A stretch of 64,000 nucleotides of DNA from an uncultured Granulosicoccaceae bacterium (GTDB taxonomy: Bacteria > Pseudomonadota > Gammaproteobacteria > Granulosicoccales > Granulosicoccaceae): the NCBI GenBank assembly GCA_937927895.1, contig CALGKA010000018.1, forward strand, positions 62,001 through 126,000. Direction: 5' to 3'. Of the stretch, positions 42,372 to 50,982 are shown one piece after another (the first letter of the stretch is position 1; the number at the start of each line of letters is the position of its first letter). The translations under genes and the position numbers were made by a program. The notes under the pieces are model-generated. The model searched no databases. It was not told where the DNA came from and worked only from the letters and a program-made list of their open reading frames with translations.

Positions 42372-42837
42372 TTACGGACAGTCCGGAGTACAAAGTCGGG
42401 CAATTGACAAACATCTTTGGTGCGTTTGCCGCTTCTGTCGTTAGGTTGTATTAATGTCACTCTAACCGAAATAACGACAGTCCAACGTGAACAAACCTCT
42501 ATGTAAGTCTAGTTGGGAATTAGCGAACTGCACAGCATGGCCGCATAGTTGCAACTCGATGGATCGATTAATAAAAGCAACTACTTACTAAGCCTAACCG
42601 TTCAGGTCTATATCGGCACATTTGTCCAAGACAAGAATGAAATATACGGTTTTTATGGAAATTGTTTGATCCACACTGTAGATGAGCGGTATCAAGCAGA
42701 TTTTCGCCTCTGAGTGAAGTGTAGAATTCGTAATAATAATCGGCGCTATGATGTTGTCTTTTAACATTTTTTCTGTGGACAGCTGGTAACATAGTGCACC
42801 GGTAATTCGGCCGGAAATAGAAGAGATTTTTGCCTGG
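42372..42837. promoter_or_regulatory. 466-bp divergent region (exopolysaccharide minus arm / trpS)
   Basis: No gene recognised; the 74-aa minus-strand frame has no features. The left part carries a strong inverted repeat (42435-42480). The region must hold promoters for both directions. Confidence 0.5.
42435..42480 (-). promoter_or_regulatory. Inverted repeat upstream of the minus-strand exopolysaccharide arm
   Basis: Perfect 9-bp arms CTGTCGTTA (42435-42443) and TAACGACAG (42472-42480), with an inner GGTT / AACC pair. It begins 64 bp upstream of the first glycosyltransferase start, so it could be a leader stem-loop or a wide operator. Confidence 0.5.
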
Positions 42838-43848
42838 ATGAATCAGGTTTACCTAACAGGAATTACCACCACAGGCACACCACACCTGGGGAACTACGCG
42901 GGTGCGATACGCCCGGCGATTGCTGCCAGTCAACAACCTGGCACTGAGCATTTTTATTTTCTCGCTGATCTGCACTCTCTAATAAAAGGCATTTCACCTG
43001 AGGAAGTAAGGCAATCACGGATGGAAATAGCGGCAACCTGGTTGGCGCTAGGCCTGGATACCGACAAAGCTGTTTTTTACTGCCAATCAGATATTCCGGA
43101 AATACCGGCCCTGGCGTGGCTGTTGTCTTGTCAAGCAGCTAAGGGGCTGTTGAATCGCGCACACGCCTATAAAGCCGTGGTTCAAGATAACGAACAGTCC
43201 GGCTCCAAAGATCCAGACAAGGGCATCAGCATGGGCTTATTCAGTTACCCGGTGTTGATGGCAGCAGATATCTTAATGTTTAAGGCGCACAAAGTGCCGG
43301 TGGGCAAAGATCAGGTGCAGCATATTGAAATGGCCCGCGATATGGCACAACGATTTAACCATCACTACGGTGAGCACTTTGTATTGCCAGAGGCCCAAGT
43401 AGATACATCGACGGCACTTTTGGCGGGTCTTGATGGTAGAAAGATGAGCAAGAGCTATAACAATACAGTGCCGTTGTTTGCGCCTGAGAAAAAATTTCGC
43501 AAACTACTTATGAAAATCAAAACCAATTCATTGGAGCCAGGTGAGCCGAAAGATACAGAAGGAAGTGCGCTATTTGATATATACAGTGCATTTGCTTCAG
43601 AGGCAGAAATAGAAGCCGTGCGTGTGCAGTATGCCGAGGGAATAGCGTGGGGCGAAATGAAGCAGTTTTTATTTGAGCACTTAAATACCTTACTCGCAGA
43701 GCCGCGAGCGAAGTATGACGAACTAATGAATCAGCCAAAGTTAATTGGAGAAGTACTAGAACATGGTGCCACACGAGCGCGATCGTTAAGTCAGCCGTTT
43801 ATGGCTGAACTCTATGACGCTGTTGGAATTAAACCGATGTGGCAATAG
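42838..43848 (+). CDS. trpS: Tryptophanyl-tRNA synthetase
   Basis: Class Ic aminoacyl-tRNA synthetase. The HIGH-type motif is TGTPHLGNYAGAI and the KMSKS motif is GLDGRKMSKSYNN. The dimer/ATP region (HSLIKGISPEEVRQ) and C-terminal anticodon domain are present. Length 336 aa matches the bacterial form. The first residues MNQVYLTGITTTG fix the start at ATG 42838. Confidence 0.97.
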   Translation: MNQVYLTGITTTGTPHLGNYAGAIRPAIAASQQPGTEHFYFLADLHSLIKGISPEEVRQSRMEIAATWLALGLDTDKAVFYCQSDIPEIPALAWLLSCQAAKGLLNRAHAYKAVVQDNEQSGSKDPDKGISMGLFSYPVLMAADILMFKAHKVPVGKDQVQHIEMARDMAQRFNHHYGEHFVLPEAQVDTSTALLAGLDGRKMSKSYNNTVPLFAPEKKFRKLLMKIKTNSLEPGEPKDTEGSALFDIYSAFASEAEIEAVRVQYAEGIAWGEMKQFLFEHLNTLLAEPRAKYDELMNQPKLIGEVLEHGATRARSLSQPFMAELYDAVGIKPMWQ

Positions 43849-43937
43849 TTGCAAGAAGGATAAAAACGCGCTGCATGATCATGGCGCGCAGATGTATCGC
43901 TATATAAATATTTACCAGTACAACGCAAGAGATCACT

Positions 43938-45464
43938 ATGAGTTCAGACAGCCGCTCCACAACGGCTACGAAGCCACGCCCTAAATGGCGTGATAAGCAT
44001 CTTAGTCAATTGAACAGCGAACAGCTTGAAGAGGTTCAAGCGCATCGTGGTAGCGATATCGCTGCAATGGTGAACATCGACAGCAATACAGATTCAACTT
44101 CTGAAACTGATATTGATGCCACTCAAAAATTGCCAAAGCGCCAAGCCGGACCTGATCGTGTTAAGCGCTCAAAATCGGTTGATCGGCGCGTCGATGACCA
44201 CAACCGCCAGCAGCGTCAAACAGACAATAGCAACCGCAATAGGCAAGTGGCTCGCCATGATGGGCGACAGGATGATCGTGGTTATAGCCGTCGCAGAGAA
44301 AATGAGTATCGAGCCGCTGAGCAACGTGACTCTAGAACAGCAAGAGACAACACTAGATCTGAACAGCGTCGTTCTTCTCAGCATGAGACTAGACGATCAC
44401 CCAGAAACGAAACAGCCCGAAGAGATGAAGTCGCCAGACAGGAAACTTACAGAGCTGATCAAGTAGAGTCGCGTGGTTACCGCGATAATCGTCGCGATTC
44501 AGCAGACAGTCGTCATGCTAGTGCGCGGCATGCAGAAATGTCACCACCGCAAAATAAGCCAGCTCAGCAAGACACCGCAACCGCTGAGAAAAAAGGCGTC
44601 TTTGCAAAGCTTAAAGCTTTTAAGCTTGAAGGGCCTGTGAAGTGGGGTCTGCTTGCACTAGCAATGGTGGCCATGGTGACGGTCTCAATTTTGAAGCCGA
44701 TCGATCACTCAAGCCAGTCACAGCTGGATAGTGCTTTAACAAGAGCCATGATTGGCTTTGGTTTAGCCCGAACGCTTAATGGTGTTATCTCTGTGGCTCA
44801 AGGAACAGAGTTCGCAGTACAACCTGCAGGTGTAGGGGTTAACTTTTCTCCGGGTGAAATTCTTGATCCCATTAACGATCTAGTTGAAAGATTTTCATTT
44901 GTAATGTTGCTTGCTACCAGCTCACTAGGCGTGCAAAAGATACTGCTTGAGGTTAGCAGTTGGGCGGGTATCAGCATGTTGCTTGCTGGTGCAGCGTTAT
45001 TTTTTCTGTTAACAAGAATTCGCAATAGTGCGGTTTCGTCAATGGCGGATGTGGCAGGTAAAATACTTCTGCTCATGCTACTCGTGCGATTTTTAATTCC
45101 ATTGGGTTCACTCGCTAACGATTGGGTTTATAAGCAATTCTTAGAACCACGCTTTGAAGAGTCATCTCAGCAGCTTGAGATTGCCAGTGAACGGATCAGG
45201 GAAATAAGCACTCGACAATCGGAACCGGTGCCAAGTGATTCGTTTGCAGACCGTGCAAAAAATCTTTATAACTCCATGACATCTAAGTTCGATTTCGACG
45301 GTATGTTAGATGATTACAAAAATTCTGCAGAAAACGTAAGCGAGCACGCCGTTAATTTGATCGTTGTATTTATACTGCAAACGGTTGTGTTTCCGTTATT
45401 GTTTTTGTATCTGATCTACCGGCTGTTTAGATCGGTATTAATGCCCAGCAGGCAAAGGGCGTAA
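43938..45464 (+). CDS. Membrane protein with long Arg/Asp-rich disordered N-terminal half
   Basis: Function unknown. Residues 1-215 are hydrophilic, very rich in Arg, Asp, Gln and Ser (for example RVDDHNRQQRQTDNSNRNRQ) and surely disordered. Residues 232-508 contain about five hydrophobic segments, including GPVKWGLLALAMVAMVTVSI, and a well-ordered block (FGLARTLNGVISVAQGTEFA, VGVNFSPGEILDPINDL) that I associate with conserved but uncharacterised gammaproteobacterial membrane proteins. The N-terminus has no signal peptide, so the charged half is probably cytoplasmic. Separate unit after trpS, convergent with engB. Confidence 0.8.
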   Translation: MSSDSRSTTATKPRPKWRDKHLSQLNSEQLEEVQAHRGSDIAAMVNIDSNTDSTSETDIDATQKLPKRQAGPDRVKRSKSVDRRVDDHNRQQRQTDNSNRNRQVARHDGRQDDRGYSRRRENEYRAAEQRDSRTARDNTRSEQRRSSQHETRRSPRNETARRDEVARQETYRADQVESRGYRDNRRDSADSRHASARHAEMSPPQNKPAQQDTATAEKKGVFAKLKAFKLEGPVKWGLLALAMVAMVTVSILKPIDHSSQSQLDSALTRAMIGFGLARTLNGVISVAQGTEFAVQPAGVGVNFSPGEILDPINDLVERFSFVMLLATSSLGVQKILLEVSSWAGISMLLAGAALFFLLTRIRNSAVSSMADVAGKILLLMLLVRFLIPLGSLANDWVYKQFLEPRFEESSQQLEIASERIREISTRQSEPVPSDSFADRAKNLYNSMTSKFDFDGMLDDYKNSAENVSEHAVNLIVVFILQTVVFPLLFLYLIYRLFRSVLMPSRQRA

Positions 45465-45499
45465 ACTTTATATCAGTTGCTCAACTTTCGAGCGTATTA

Positions 45500-46156
45500 T
45501 TAGCTCGAAGGTTTATCGCTGCTAGACTTTGGGCTGCTGGCTTTTTGTGCAAACTTCGCATCTGTTAAGTACATATCCAGCAGCTCGTGAGCTTCTTCGA
45601 CTCCGGTTTTCTTCAGCGCTGAAAATAGCTGCAGGGTGCATTCGATGCCTTGGTCTTCCAGCGCCTTGCCGGTTTTCATCAACGCCTGTTTCGCCGCACT
45701 ATTGCTGAGCTTATCGCTTTTGGTTAGCAGGCAGTGCAGGGCGGCATCTCCCTCCATCACAGAATCGATCAGCTTCCAGTCGTAGTCTGCCAAAGCATGG
45801 CGAATATCCATAACGATTACCAGGCAGCGTAGAGAATCCCGCGTGCGAAGGTAGTCCCCCAGGGTGGCCTTCCAGTGTTTTATTTGTGATTTCGATACTT
45901 TGGCGTAGCCGTAACCAGGTAAATCGACCAAATAGTTGCCAGGCATAACTTCAAAGTGATTGATCAGCTGGGTTCGCCCCGGGGTTTTACTGGTACGTGC
46001 GAGCTTTTTATTGCGAGTTATTGTATTGATGGCACTGGACTTGCCCGCATTGGAGCGACCAGCAAAGGCGACTTCTGCAACGCTGTCCTTAGGCAATTGG
46101 CCAATGGTGTGGGCGCTGGTTGTGAATTCTGTATTGAAATATATTGTGTTAATCAT
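45500..46156 (-). CDS. engB: Ribosome biogenesis GTPase EngB (YihA/YsxC)
   Basis: TRAFAC GTPase needed for 50S subunit assembly. G1 is AGRSNAGKSSAINTI, G2 region is KTPGRTQLINHF, G3 is LVDLPGYGYAKVS, G4 is LLTKSDKLS. The track begins at 46180; ATG 46156 (MINTIYFNTEF) better fits the family N-terminus. Divergent from cytochrome c4. In E. coli and Pseudomonas engB lies next to polA; here it is about 29 kb away. Confidence 0.95.
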   Translation of the reverse strand: MINTIYFNTEFTTSAHTIGQLPKDSVAEVAFAGRSNAGKSSAINTITRNKKLARTSKTPGRTQLINHFEVMPGNYLVDLPGYGYAKVSKSQIKHWKATLGDYLRTRDSLRCLVIVMDIRHALADYDWKLIDSVMEGDAALHCLLTKSDKLSNSAAKQALMKTGKALEDQGIECTLQLFSALKKTGVEEAHELLDMYLTDAKFAQKASSPKSSSDKPSS

Positions 46157-46289
46157 GAGTAGTTGGCCATAGCAGTGCATAGAGCCTATAGAGGCTCGGA
46201 ATCATTGACCAGTATTTGTTACAATTACGTCCAGATTTTAAGCTAGCGTTTCACTGTGAAACGCATTTTCCGATTGCAATTATTCAGGT

Positions 46290-46970
46290 GTGATGATGCG
46301 TAAATCATTATTCGTTTTTTCTTTGTGTGCCGCGATGGCGAGCACATTTGTATCCCATTCAGTTTTTGCCAGTGATGACTCCGCTAGTAAGCCGATTGAA
46401 CCCGTTGAACTTAAGGCGACAATTGCCACCGGCGATGCAGCGGCTGGTAAAGCAGCTTCTGCGGTTTGCGCAGGTTGTCACGGTGCTAATGGTGTGGCCG
46501 CGGTGCCTAATTACCCTAGTCTGGCAGGTCAGGGCGCGCCTTACATCGTGAAGCAGCTAATGGAATTTAAATCCGGCGCTCGAAAAAACGCAGTGATGGC
46601 CGGTATGGTGGCAAACCTCACCCCTGACAGCATGCAAAACCTGGCGGCGTTTTATGCTGAAATGCCACCTGCAGAAGGCAAGTCGTCTGCTGAGAACTTA
46701 GACGCGGGCCGTCAAATCTATCAGGGTGGTATCACCACTATTAAAGTCCCGGCATGCATGGGGTGCCACGCACCTGATGGTGCTGGTAATGATAGCGCTA
46801 AGTTTCCGCGCCTCAGCGGGCAGAATGCTGGCTACATTGTGGAAGCGTTGCAGAACTTTCGCGCCGGTACACGCTCCAATGACCCAGGCAAGATGATGCA
46901 AATGGTTGCTGAGCGCCTTTCAGATGCTGAGATTGCTGCGGTTGCGAATTACATTCAGGGCTTACATTAA
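46290..46970 (+). CDS. Cytochrome c4 (dihaem)
   Basis: Periplasmic electron carrier with two fused cytochrome c domains. A Sec signal ending near SVFASDD is followed by haem motifs CAGCH (residue about 62) and CMGCH (about 152), each with a downstream Met ligand (MAGMVANLT and MMQMVAERL). The two repeated blocks FPRLSGQNAGYIVEAL and YPSLAGQGAPYIVKQL show the internal duplication. Usual electron acceptor is cbb3- or aa3-type oxidase. Followed by dsbA in the same direction, as in Pseudomonas. Confidence 0.95.
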   Translation: MMMRKSLFVFSLCAAMASTFVSHSVFASDDSASKPIEPVELKATIATGDAAAGKAASAVCAGCHGANGVAAVPNYPSLAGQGAPYIVKQLMEFKSGARKNAVMAGMVANLTPDSMQNLAAFYAEMPPAEGKSSAENLDAGRQIYQGGITTIKVPACMGCHAPDGAGNDSAKFPRLSGQNAGYIVEALQNFRAGTRSNDPGKMMQMVAERLSDAEIAAVANYIQGLH

Positions 46971-47107
46971 TAAACGTGACCTGATTGGCACTCGTAATCT
47001 TCTGTAGTTGGCTTGCGCACACGTGCAGGCCAACCAGCCATATAGAGTAAGTGCTGGTTCAGCGCTTGCTTGAGATACTCCAACAATTTAACTGACATGG
47101 ATTACAA

Positions 47108-47719
47108 ATGAAAACATTAACCGGACTATTGTTTGCGGGTCTAATGACCTGCTTTTCAATGGCTGCTAATGCCCAAACGGGTTATGAGCTTCTGAAGACA
47201 CCGCAGGCAACTGCAAACCCAGATAAAGTCGAAGTGCTCGAGTTTTTTTGGTACGGCTGCCCTCACTGTTTTCAATTCGAACCGCATATCAGTGAGTGGA
47301 ACAAAACCAAACCTGACAACGTTGAGTTTATAACGGTAGCACCGCCACTTAACCCGGCATGGAAGGTTCACTCCCAGGCTTTTTATGCAGCCCAGGTGTT
47401 GGGTGTTTTAGATCAGTTTCATGAGCCCATGTTCAACGCGATCCACGTTGATAAAAAACCAATGCGGAAGCCAAAAGATGTAATGAAGTTGGTTGACTCA
47501 CTGGGGCTTGATGGCGAAAAGTTTGGTAAAACAATGAAGTCTTTTAACGTTGATGCAAAGATCCGACAATCTCTACAACAAGCACGGGACGCTGGTATCT
47601 CAGCGGTGCCCACAGTGATTATTAACGGTAAGTATCGAACCAGTGGTTCAGTGGCAGGCTCTTATCCGAATTTGATTAAGATCCTGAATGAGCTTATAGA
47701 GAAAGAAACTGCCGGATAA
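47108..47719 (+). CDS. dsbA: Thiol:disulfide interchange protein DsbA
   Basis: Periplasmic oxidant that introduces disulfides into exported proteins. Signal peptide ends at ANAQ; the active site is FFWYGCPHCFQFEPHI (CPHC) near residue 53, and the cis-Pro loop is SAVPTVIING. Length 203 aa is standard. It is followed by two hairpins ending in a T-run. Confidence 0.96.
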   Translation: MKTLTGLLFAGLMTCFSMAANAQTGYELLKTPQATANPDKVEVLEFFWYGCPHCFQFEPHISEWNKTKPDNVEFITVAPPLNPAWKVHSQAFYAAQVLGVLDQFHEPMFNAIHVDKKPMRKPKDVMKLVDSLGLDGEKFGKTMKSFNVDAKIRQSLQQARDAGISAVPTVIINGKYRTSGSVAGSYPNLIKILNELIEKETAG

Positions 47720-47746
47720 GCTTTTTTTTGCTTTGTAGAATAAAAC

Positions 47747-47817
47747 CACCGGGTTTGTTAACCCGGTGTGTGCAGATAAAAGACCTGACTGTAGCTAACG
47801 CTTAGTCAGGTTTTTTT
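47747..47817 (+). terminator. Double hairpin terminator after dsbA
   Basis: First stem CACCGGGTT / AACCCGGTG (47747-47768, 4-nt loop), then ACCTGACT / AGTCAGGT (47783-47811) followed by seven T residues. The T-run includes the stop codon of the convergent minus-strand gene. Confidence 0.8.
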
Positions 47818-49009
47818 ATACTCCTAGTTTCCCCTGCAACTCGTCGATGGTCGCACTCATTATTCCTTTCTCGGCGGACAAGTTGGCAATTTCACGTCTT
47901 AGGCTAGCGATATCGGGCGGGTTAACCGTGCTTGTCAATTGTGTATTTAACGCCGCTGTTTGTCTTTGTTGGTCAGCTAAGCGTGTACGAAGCTGATCGC
48001 GTTCATAGCTCAGCTTGTCAACAGCGGCCTGCAGCTCTTGTATGTGTTCTGATGAGCCTGCGCCCGTAGCACTTAGCTTACTGGTTTTTTGCTCTGTCAG
48101 AATACGCCTGTTTTCATCTTCTAGCTGGTCAAGTTCTGCACGCATTTTTACGACCATTGGCCGTAGGCGTTGTACTTCAAGCTCCAGCTCATTGGCCTCA
48201 GTGCCTTCTTTGCTGCGCGCTTCAGATACCGCCTGTTTCACGCGCTGATCAAAGCCCGCTTGTTCTTGCTCAAGTCTTACAGACCATTGGCGATAGTCTT
48301 CACGCTCACGTTCTAAGCTATCTAGTTTGAGTTTAAGTGTATGAAGCTCTGCTTGAGCATCTTCACGTTCACGCGCCTCTATTGAGATGCGTTTTCTTAA
48401 GTCTGCATTTTCGCGATCTGCAACGCGAAGCTCAGTGACTTCATGTTGCAGTGCCGCATATTCTTCAGTGTTCTCAGCTGATTGCAGGTTTTGAATCAGA
48501 TTCTGATTATCTGACAATTGCATTGAGAGCTGATGAGCAATTCGTTCTTTTTCGTCAGAGGAAGATTTAAGCGCTTTAGTGAGATTTTGCAGCTTATGGT
48601 TTTTTGCACGCTCTTCGTTGAGTTGCTGAGCAATGCTATCCATTTCGGAGCGAGATTGATTAACCTGGCCGCTCAATTGGCGATGCTGCGACTTATTGCG
48701 CTCAACCTCTTCACGGTTTTGATCAATCTTTGCGTTGAGTGCTGCAATTTTTGTTTTTAAGTTATTGGTTTCATCGTCTAATGATTGGTTTGACTTTTTG
48801 AATCGAGCAATAACGCGTGAGTGTTCTTCTTCGGTATCCATAAGAGTTCGACGCCATTCGCGTTCGAGCTTTTTAGATCCGTTTTGCTGGCCTAATTTGC
48901 CGATGGCCCAGCCAATAAGCAACCCAATTAGCGCTGCCAATGCGAGGAAGACCAGCATCTTGCTAATGAGATACATCACAGACGGACTCATTGATGAAAA
49001 GAATGACAT
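47816..49009 (-). CDS. Membrane-anchored coiled-coil protein
   Basis: Function unknown. One N-terminal membrane helix (MLVFLALAALIGLLIGWAIG) is followed by about 360 residues of nearly continuous coiled coil, rich in Glu, Leu, Gln and Arg (for example LEREREDYRQWSVRLEQEQ). Orientation is probably N-out/C-in with the coil in the cytoplasm, judging from the Lys/Arg-rich residues after the helix. It begins 15 bp downstream of the BON/OmpA gene stop, so the two are likely co-transcribed and may form a cell-envelope spanning pair. Confidence 0.75.
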   Translation of the reverse strand: MSFFSSMSPSVMYLISKMLVFLALAALIGLLIGWAIGKLGQQNGSKKLEREWRRTLMDTEEEHSRVIARFKKSNQSLDDETNNLKTKIAALNAKIDQNREEVERNKSQHRQLSGQVNQSRSEMDSIAQQLNEERAKNHKLQNLTKALKSSSDEKERIAHQLSMQLSDNQNLIQNLQSAENTEEYAALQHEVTELRVADRENADLRKRISIEAREREDAQAELHTLKLKLDSLEREREDYRQWSVRLEQEQAGFDQRVKQAVSEARSKEGTEANELELEVQRLRPMVVKMRAELDQLEDENRRILTEQKTSKLSATGAGSSEHIQELQAAVDKLSYERDQLRTRLADQQRQTAALNTQLTSTVNPPDIASLRREIANLSAEKGIMSATIDELQGKLGV

Positions 49010-49024
49010 GTGACCGGGACTCCG

Positions 49025-50632
49025 TTAGAGATTAAATTCAATTCGTCGATTTGCGGCACGACCAGCACTTGTTTCGTTATCGCTTATCGGTGTGGTTTCG
49101 CCGTAACCAATCGGACTAAGACGACTGGCTGGAACATTTTTTTCAACCAGATAATCGCGAACAGCTGTTGCACGCTCTTTACTTAGTTTTAAATTAGTGA
49201 CTGCGTCACCTGAACTGTCGGTGTGGCCTGCGATCTCAACGACTAAATCATCATAGCCAAGAATGGCTGCAGCGACATCATCTAATACCTCACGAGCACT
49301 TGGGGCAAGTGTCGTGCTGTTTTTATTAAAAATTATATTGCTGGTACGCAGAGCATTTAGTTCCTGCATCAGTGATTGTGCAAGGAGATCCTCTTCACCA
49401 GACGCTATAGGGTTGCTGATAGAGAAATTGTCGAGTATGTCTAGCTTGCTACCGGCTATCTCGGTGGCAGTGATTGAAAGATTGCGACCGGCATCTCTGT
49501 CGCTTACGCTTCCCGTTAGAAGCATTTGGCCGGTACTTACATTAACGCCGAAGTTGTTAACATCGCGCAGCTCTGAAGTGACCGATAACGCTTCATCGAT
49601 CCAGTTGGCGGTGGCGACAGAATCATCAACGGTTAGCTTATCGGTATATTCCTGACCAAAGAGATCATTAAGACCATTGCGAACCGAGTCTGCTTGATCG
49701 TTATTGGCGACAAATCCATTCAGGGTAATGTTGCCGCTCGTAGAGAATATTTCGATGGAGGCAGGTCTTTTATTAACTTTGCTAACAACCGTAGCAGAAG
49801 TATTGTCGGCGGGTTGATCTGCTACTGCTGCTTCCTCTTTAATTGAGAGATTATCAATGATATTCAGATCGTCACCAAGCAGGCGAGTGGCAGCCGATAT
49901 TTTTGCACGACGTATTTCTTCAGCATTGACAGTGCCTGCAACTACTAAATCTTTGCCTGTTACTTTGAGTATCGGGTTTCGAATACCATCTAGCTGATCG
50001 ATCATTGACAACATGCCATCGATCCACGCTGGTGCTTCGCTACCTTGAAAGCTAGACATTCCGTCTTTTACGTTGCCTGCACCAAATTTACCTACTAGCG
50101 CTTTGTTTATGCGACTAATGGTTTCATCGTCAGAGACAATGCCTTGAACGTTAATGATGCCAGCGTTTGACGCGATAGTAAGTGTCGAAGGTGCGACGGT
50201 GCCGGGTGTAATGTTATTCAGTACTAGTTCTGCGGCTGGTACAGCTTTAGTCTCTTTGTCGCTTTCCTCAGCCATAGCGATTTCAGCAACCGGGTTGTTG
50301 CCATTAACAGATTCGCCATTGACGGTGAGATTGTTGACCACGCGGCTAACGCCATATACTGATGCTGCGGCTTGCATTGCATTGTTACTGACGGCTTCCG
50401 AGCCGACATCACCAGACAGAAAGACATCTTGGCCTACGACCGTGACACCGGTGACACCGGTGCTGTGCAGCGCTGTGGTTACGCCGGTTGTAAGATCTTG
50501 CTCGATCGTTGGCTTTAGCTGTTGATAGCAGAACATTGCGGCTGCAGCTGTAAGCAAAGTGCCAAGCAGCAGTAGTGACAATGTAGTGCCAACGCCTCCC
50601 GCGCGCGGCGATCTGGAATTCTTAGTATGCAT
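49025..50632 (-). CDS. OmpA-family protein with BON-like repeats
   Basis: Envelope protein anchored by an N-terminal membrane helix (LSLLLLGTLLTAAAAMFCYQ). Residues about 45-105 form a BON-like unit (FLSGDVGSEAVSNNAMQAAA), then two long repeats (about 130-265 and 290-410) each hold two BON-like hairpins (for example INVQGIVSDDETISRINKAL and ITLNGFVANNDQADSVRNGL). The C-terminus (430-535) is an OmpA/MotB peptidoglycan-binding domain with VEIAGHTDSSGDAVTNLKLS and SPIGYGETTPISDNET. The layout resembles mycobacterial OmpATb/ArfA, but with more repeats. Confidence 0.85.
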   Translation of the reverse strand: MHTKNSRSPRAGGVGTTLSLLLLGTLLTAAAAMFCYQQLKPTIEQDLTTGVTTALHSTGVTGVTVVGQDVFLSGDVGSEAVSNNAMQAAASVYGVSRVVNNLTVNGESVNGNNPVAEIAMAEESDKETKAVPAAELVLNNITPGTVAPSTLTIASNAGIINVQGIVSDDETISRINKALVGKFGAGNVKDGMSSFQGSEAPAWIDGMLSMIDQLDGIRNPILKVTGKDLVVAGTVNAEEIRRAKISAATRLLGDDLNIIDNLSIKEEAAVADQPADNTSATVVSKVNKRPASIEIFSTSGNITLNGFVANNDQADSVRNGLNDLFGQEYTDKLTVDDSVATANWIDEALSVTSELRDVNNFGVNVSTGQMLLTGSVSDRDAGRNLSITATEIAGSKLDILDNFSISNPIASGEEDLLAQSLMQELNALRTSNIIFNKNSTTLAPSAREVLDDVAAAILGYDDLVVEIAGHTDSSGDAVTNLKLSKERATAVRDYLVEKNVPASRLSPIGYGETTPISDNETSAGRAANRRIEFNL

Positions 50633-50982
50633 GTATTTCTCTTTTTCTTTTTCTTATAACGGTAGCTAACCAAGCGCCGCTCGCGGTTGCGGCACTGCCG
50701 GACGGGTCGTCTAGCAGCTGATGCGAATTTCCAATTGAGGTTTTTGTTATTGTGTTACTCAATTGTAGTCTAAACACATCAAACCTCCATGAGACTAGCA
50801 AAACTGTGGAAAATTGATCCTGACCACAATGAAAGTATTGTTGTTTTTACTATTTTGCTTACTGCGGTACTACGCAATAACCAGTATGGTGAATTACGTA
50901 AACCAACGAAAGAACTTATCCTTTGTCTGAAGCAGCCTACAGTCGGCATAGTGCCAAACTATTGACTTCAAAACCTTTCTCG

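Noticed and set aside
42568-42792. 74-aa minus-strand ORF upstream of trpS
   Set aside because: No homology-like pattern; likely part of the intergenic control region.
50450-50465. Short tandem GTGACACCG repeat inside the BON/OmpA gene
   Set aside because: Only two copies, in frame within a coding region; most likely ordinary coding sequence.
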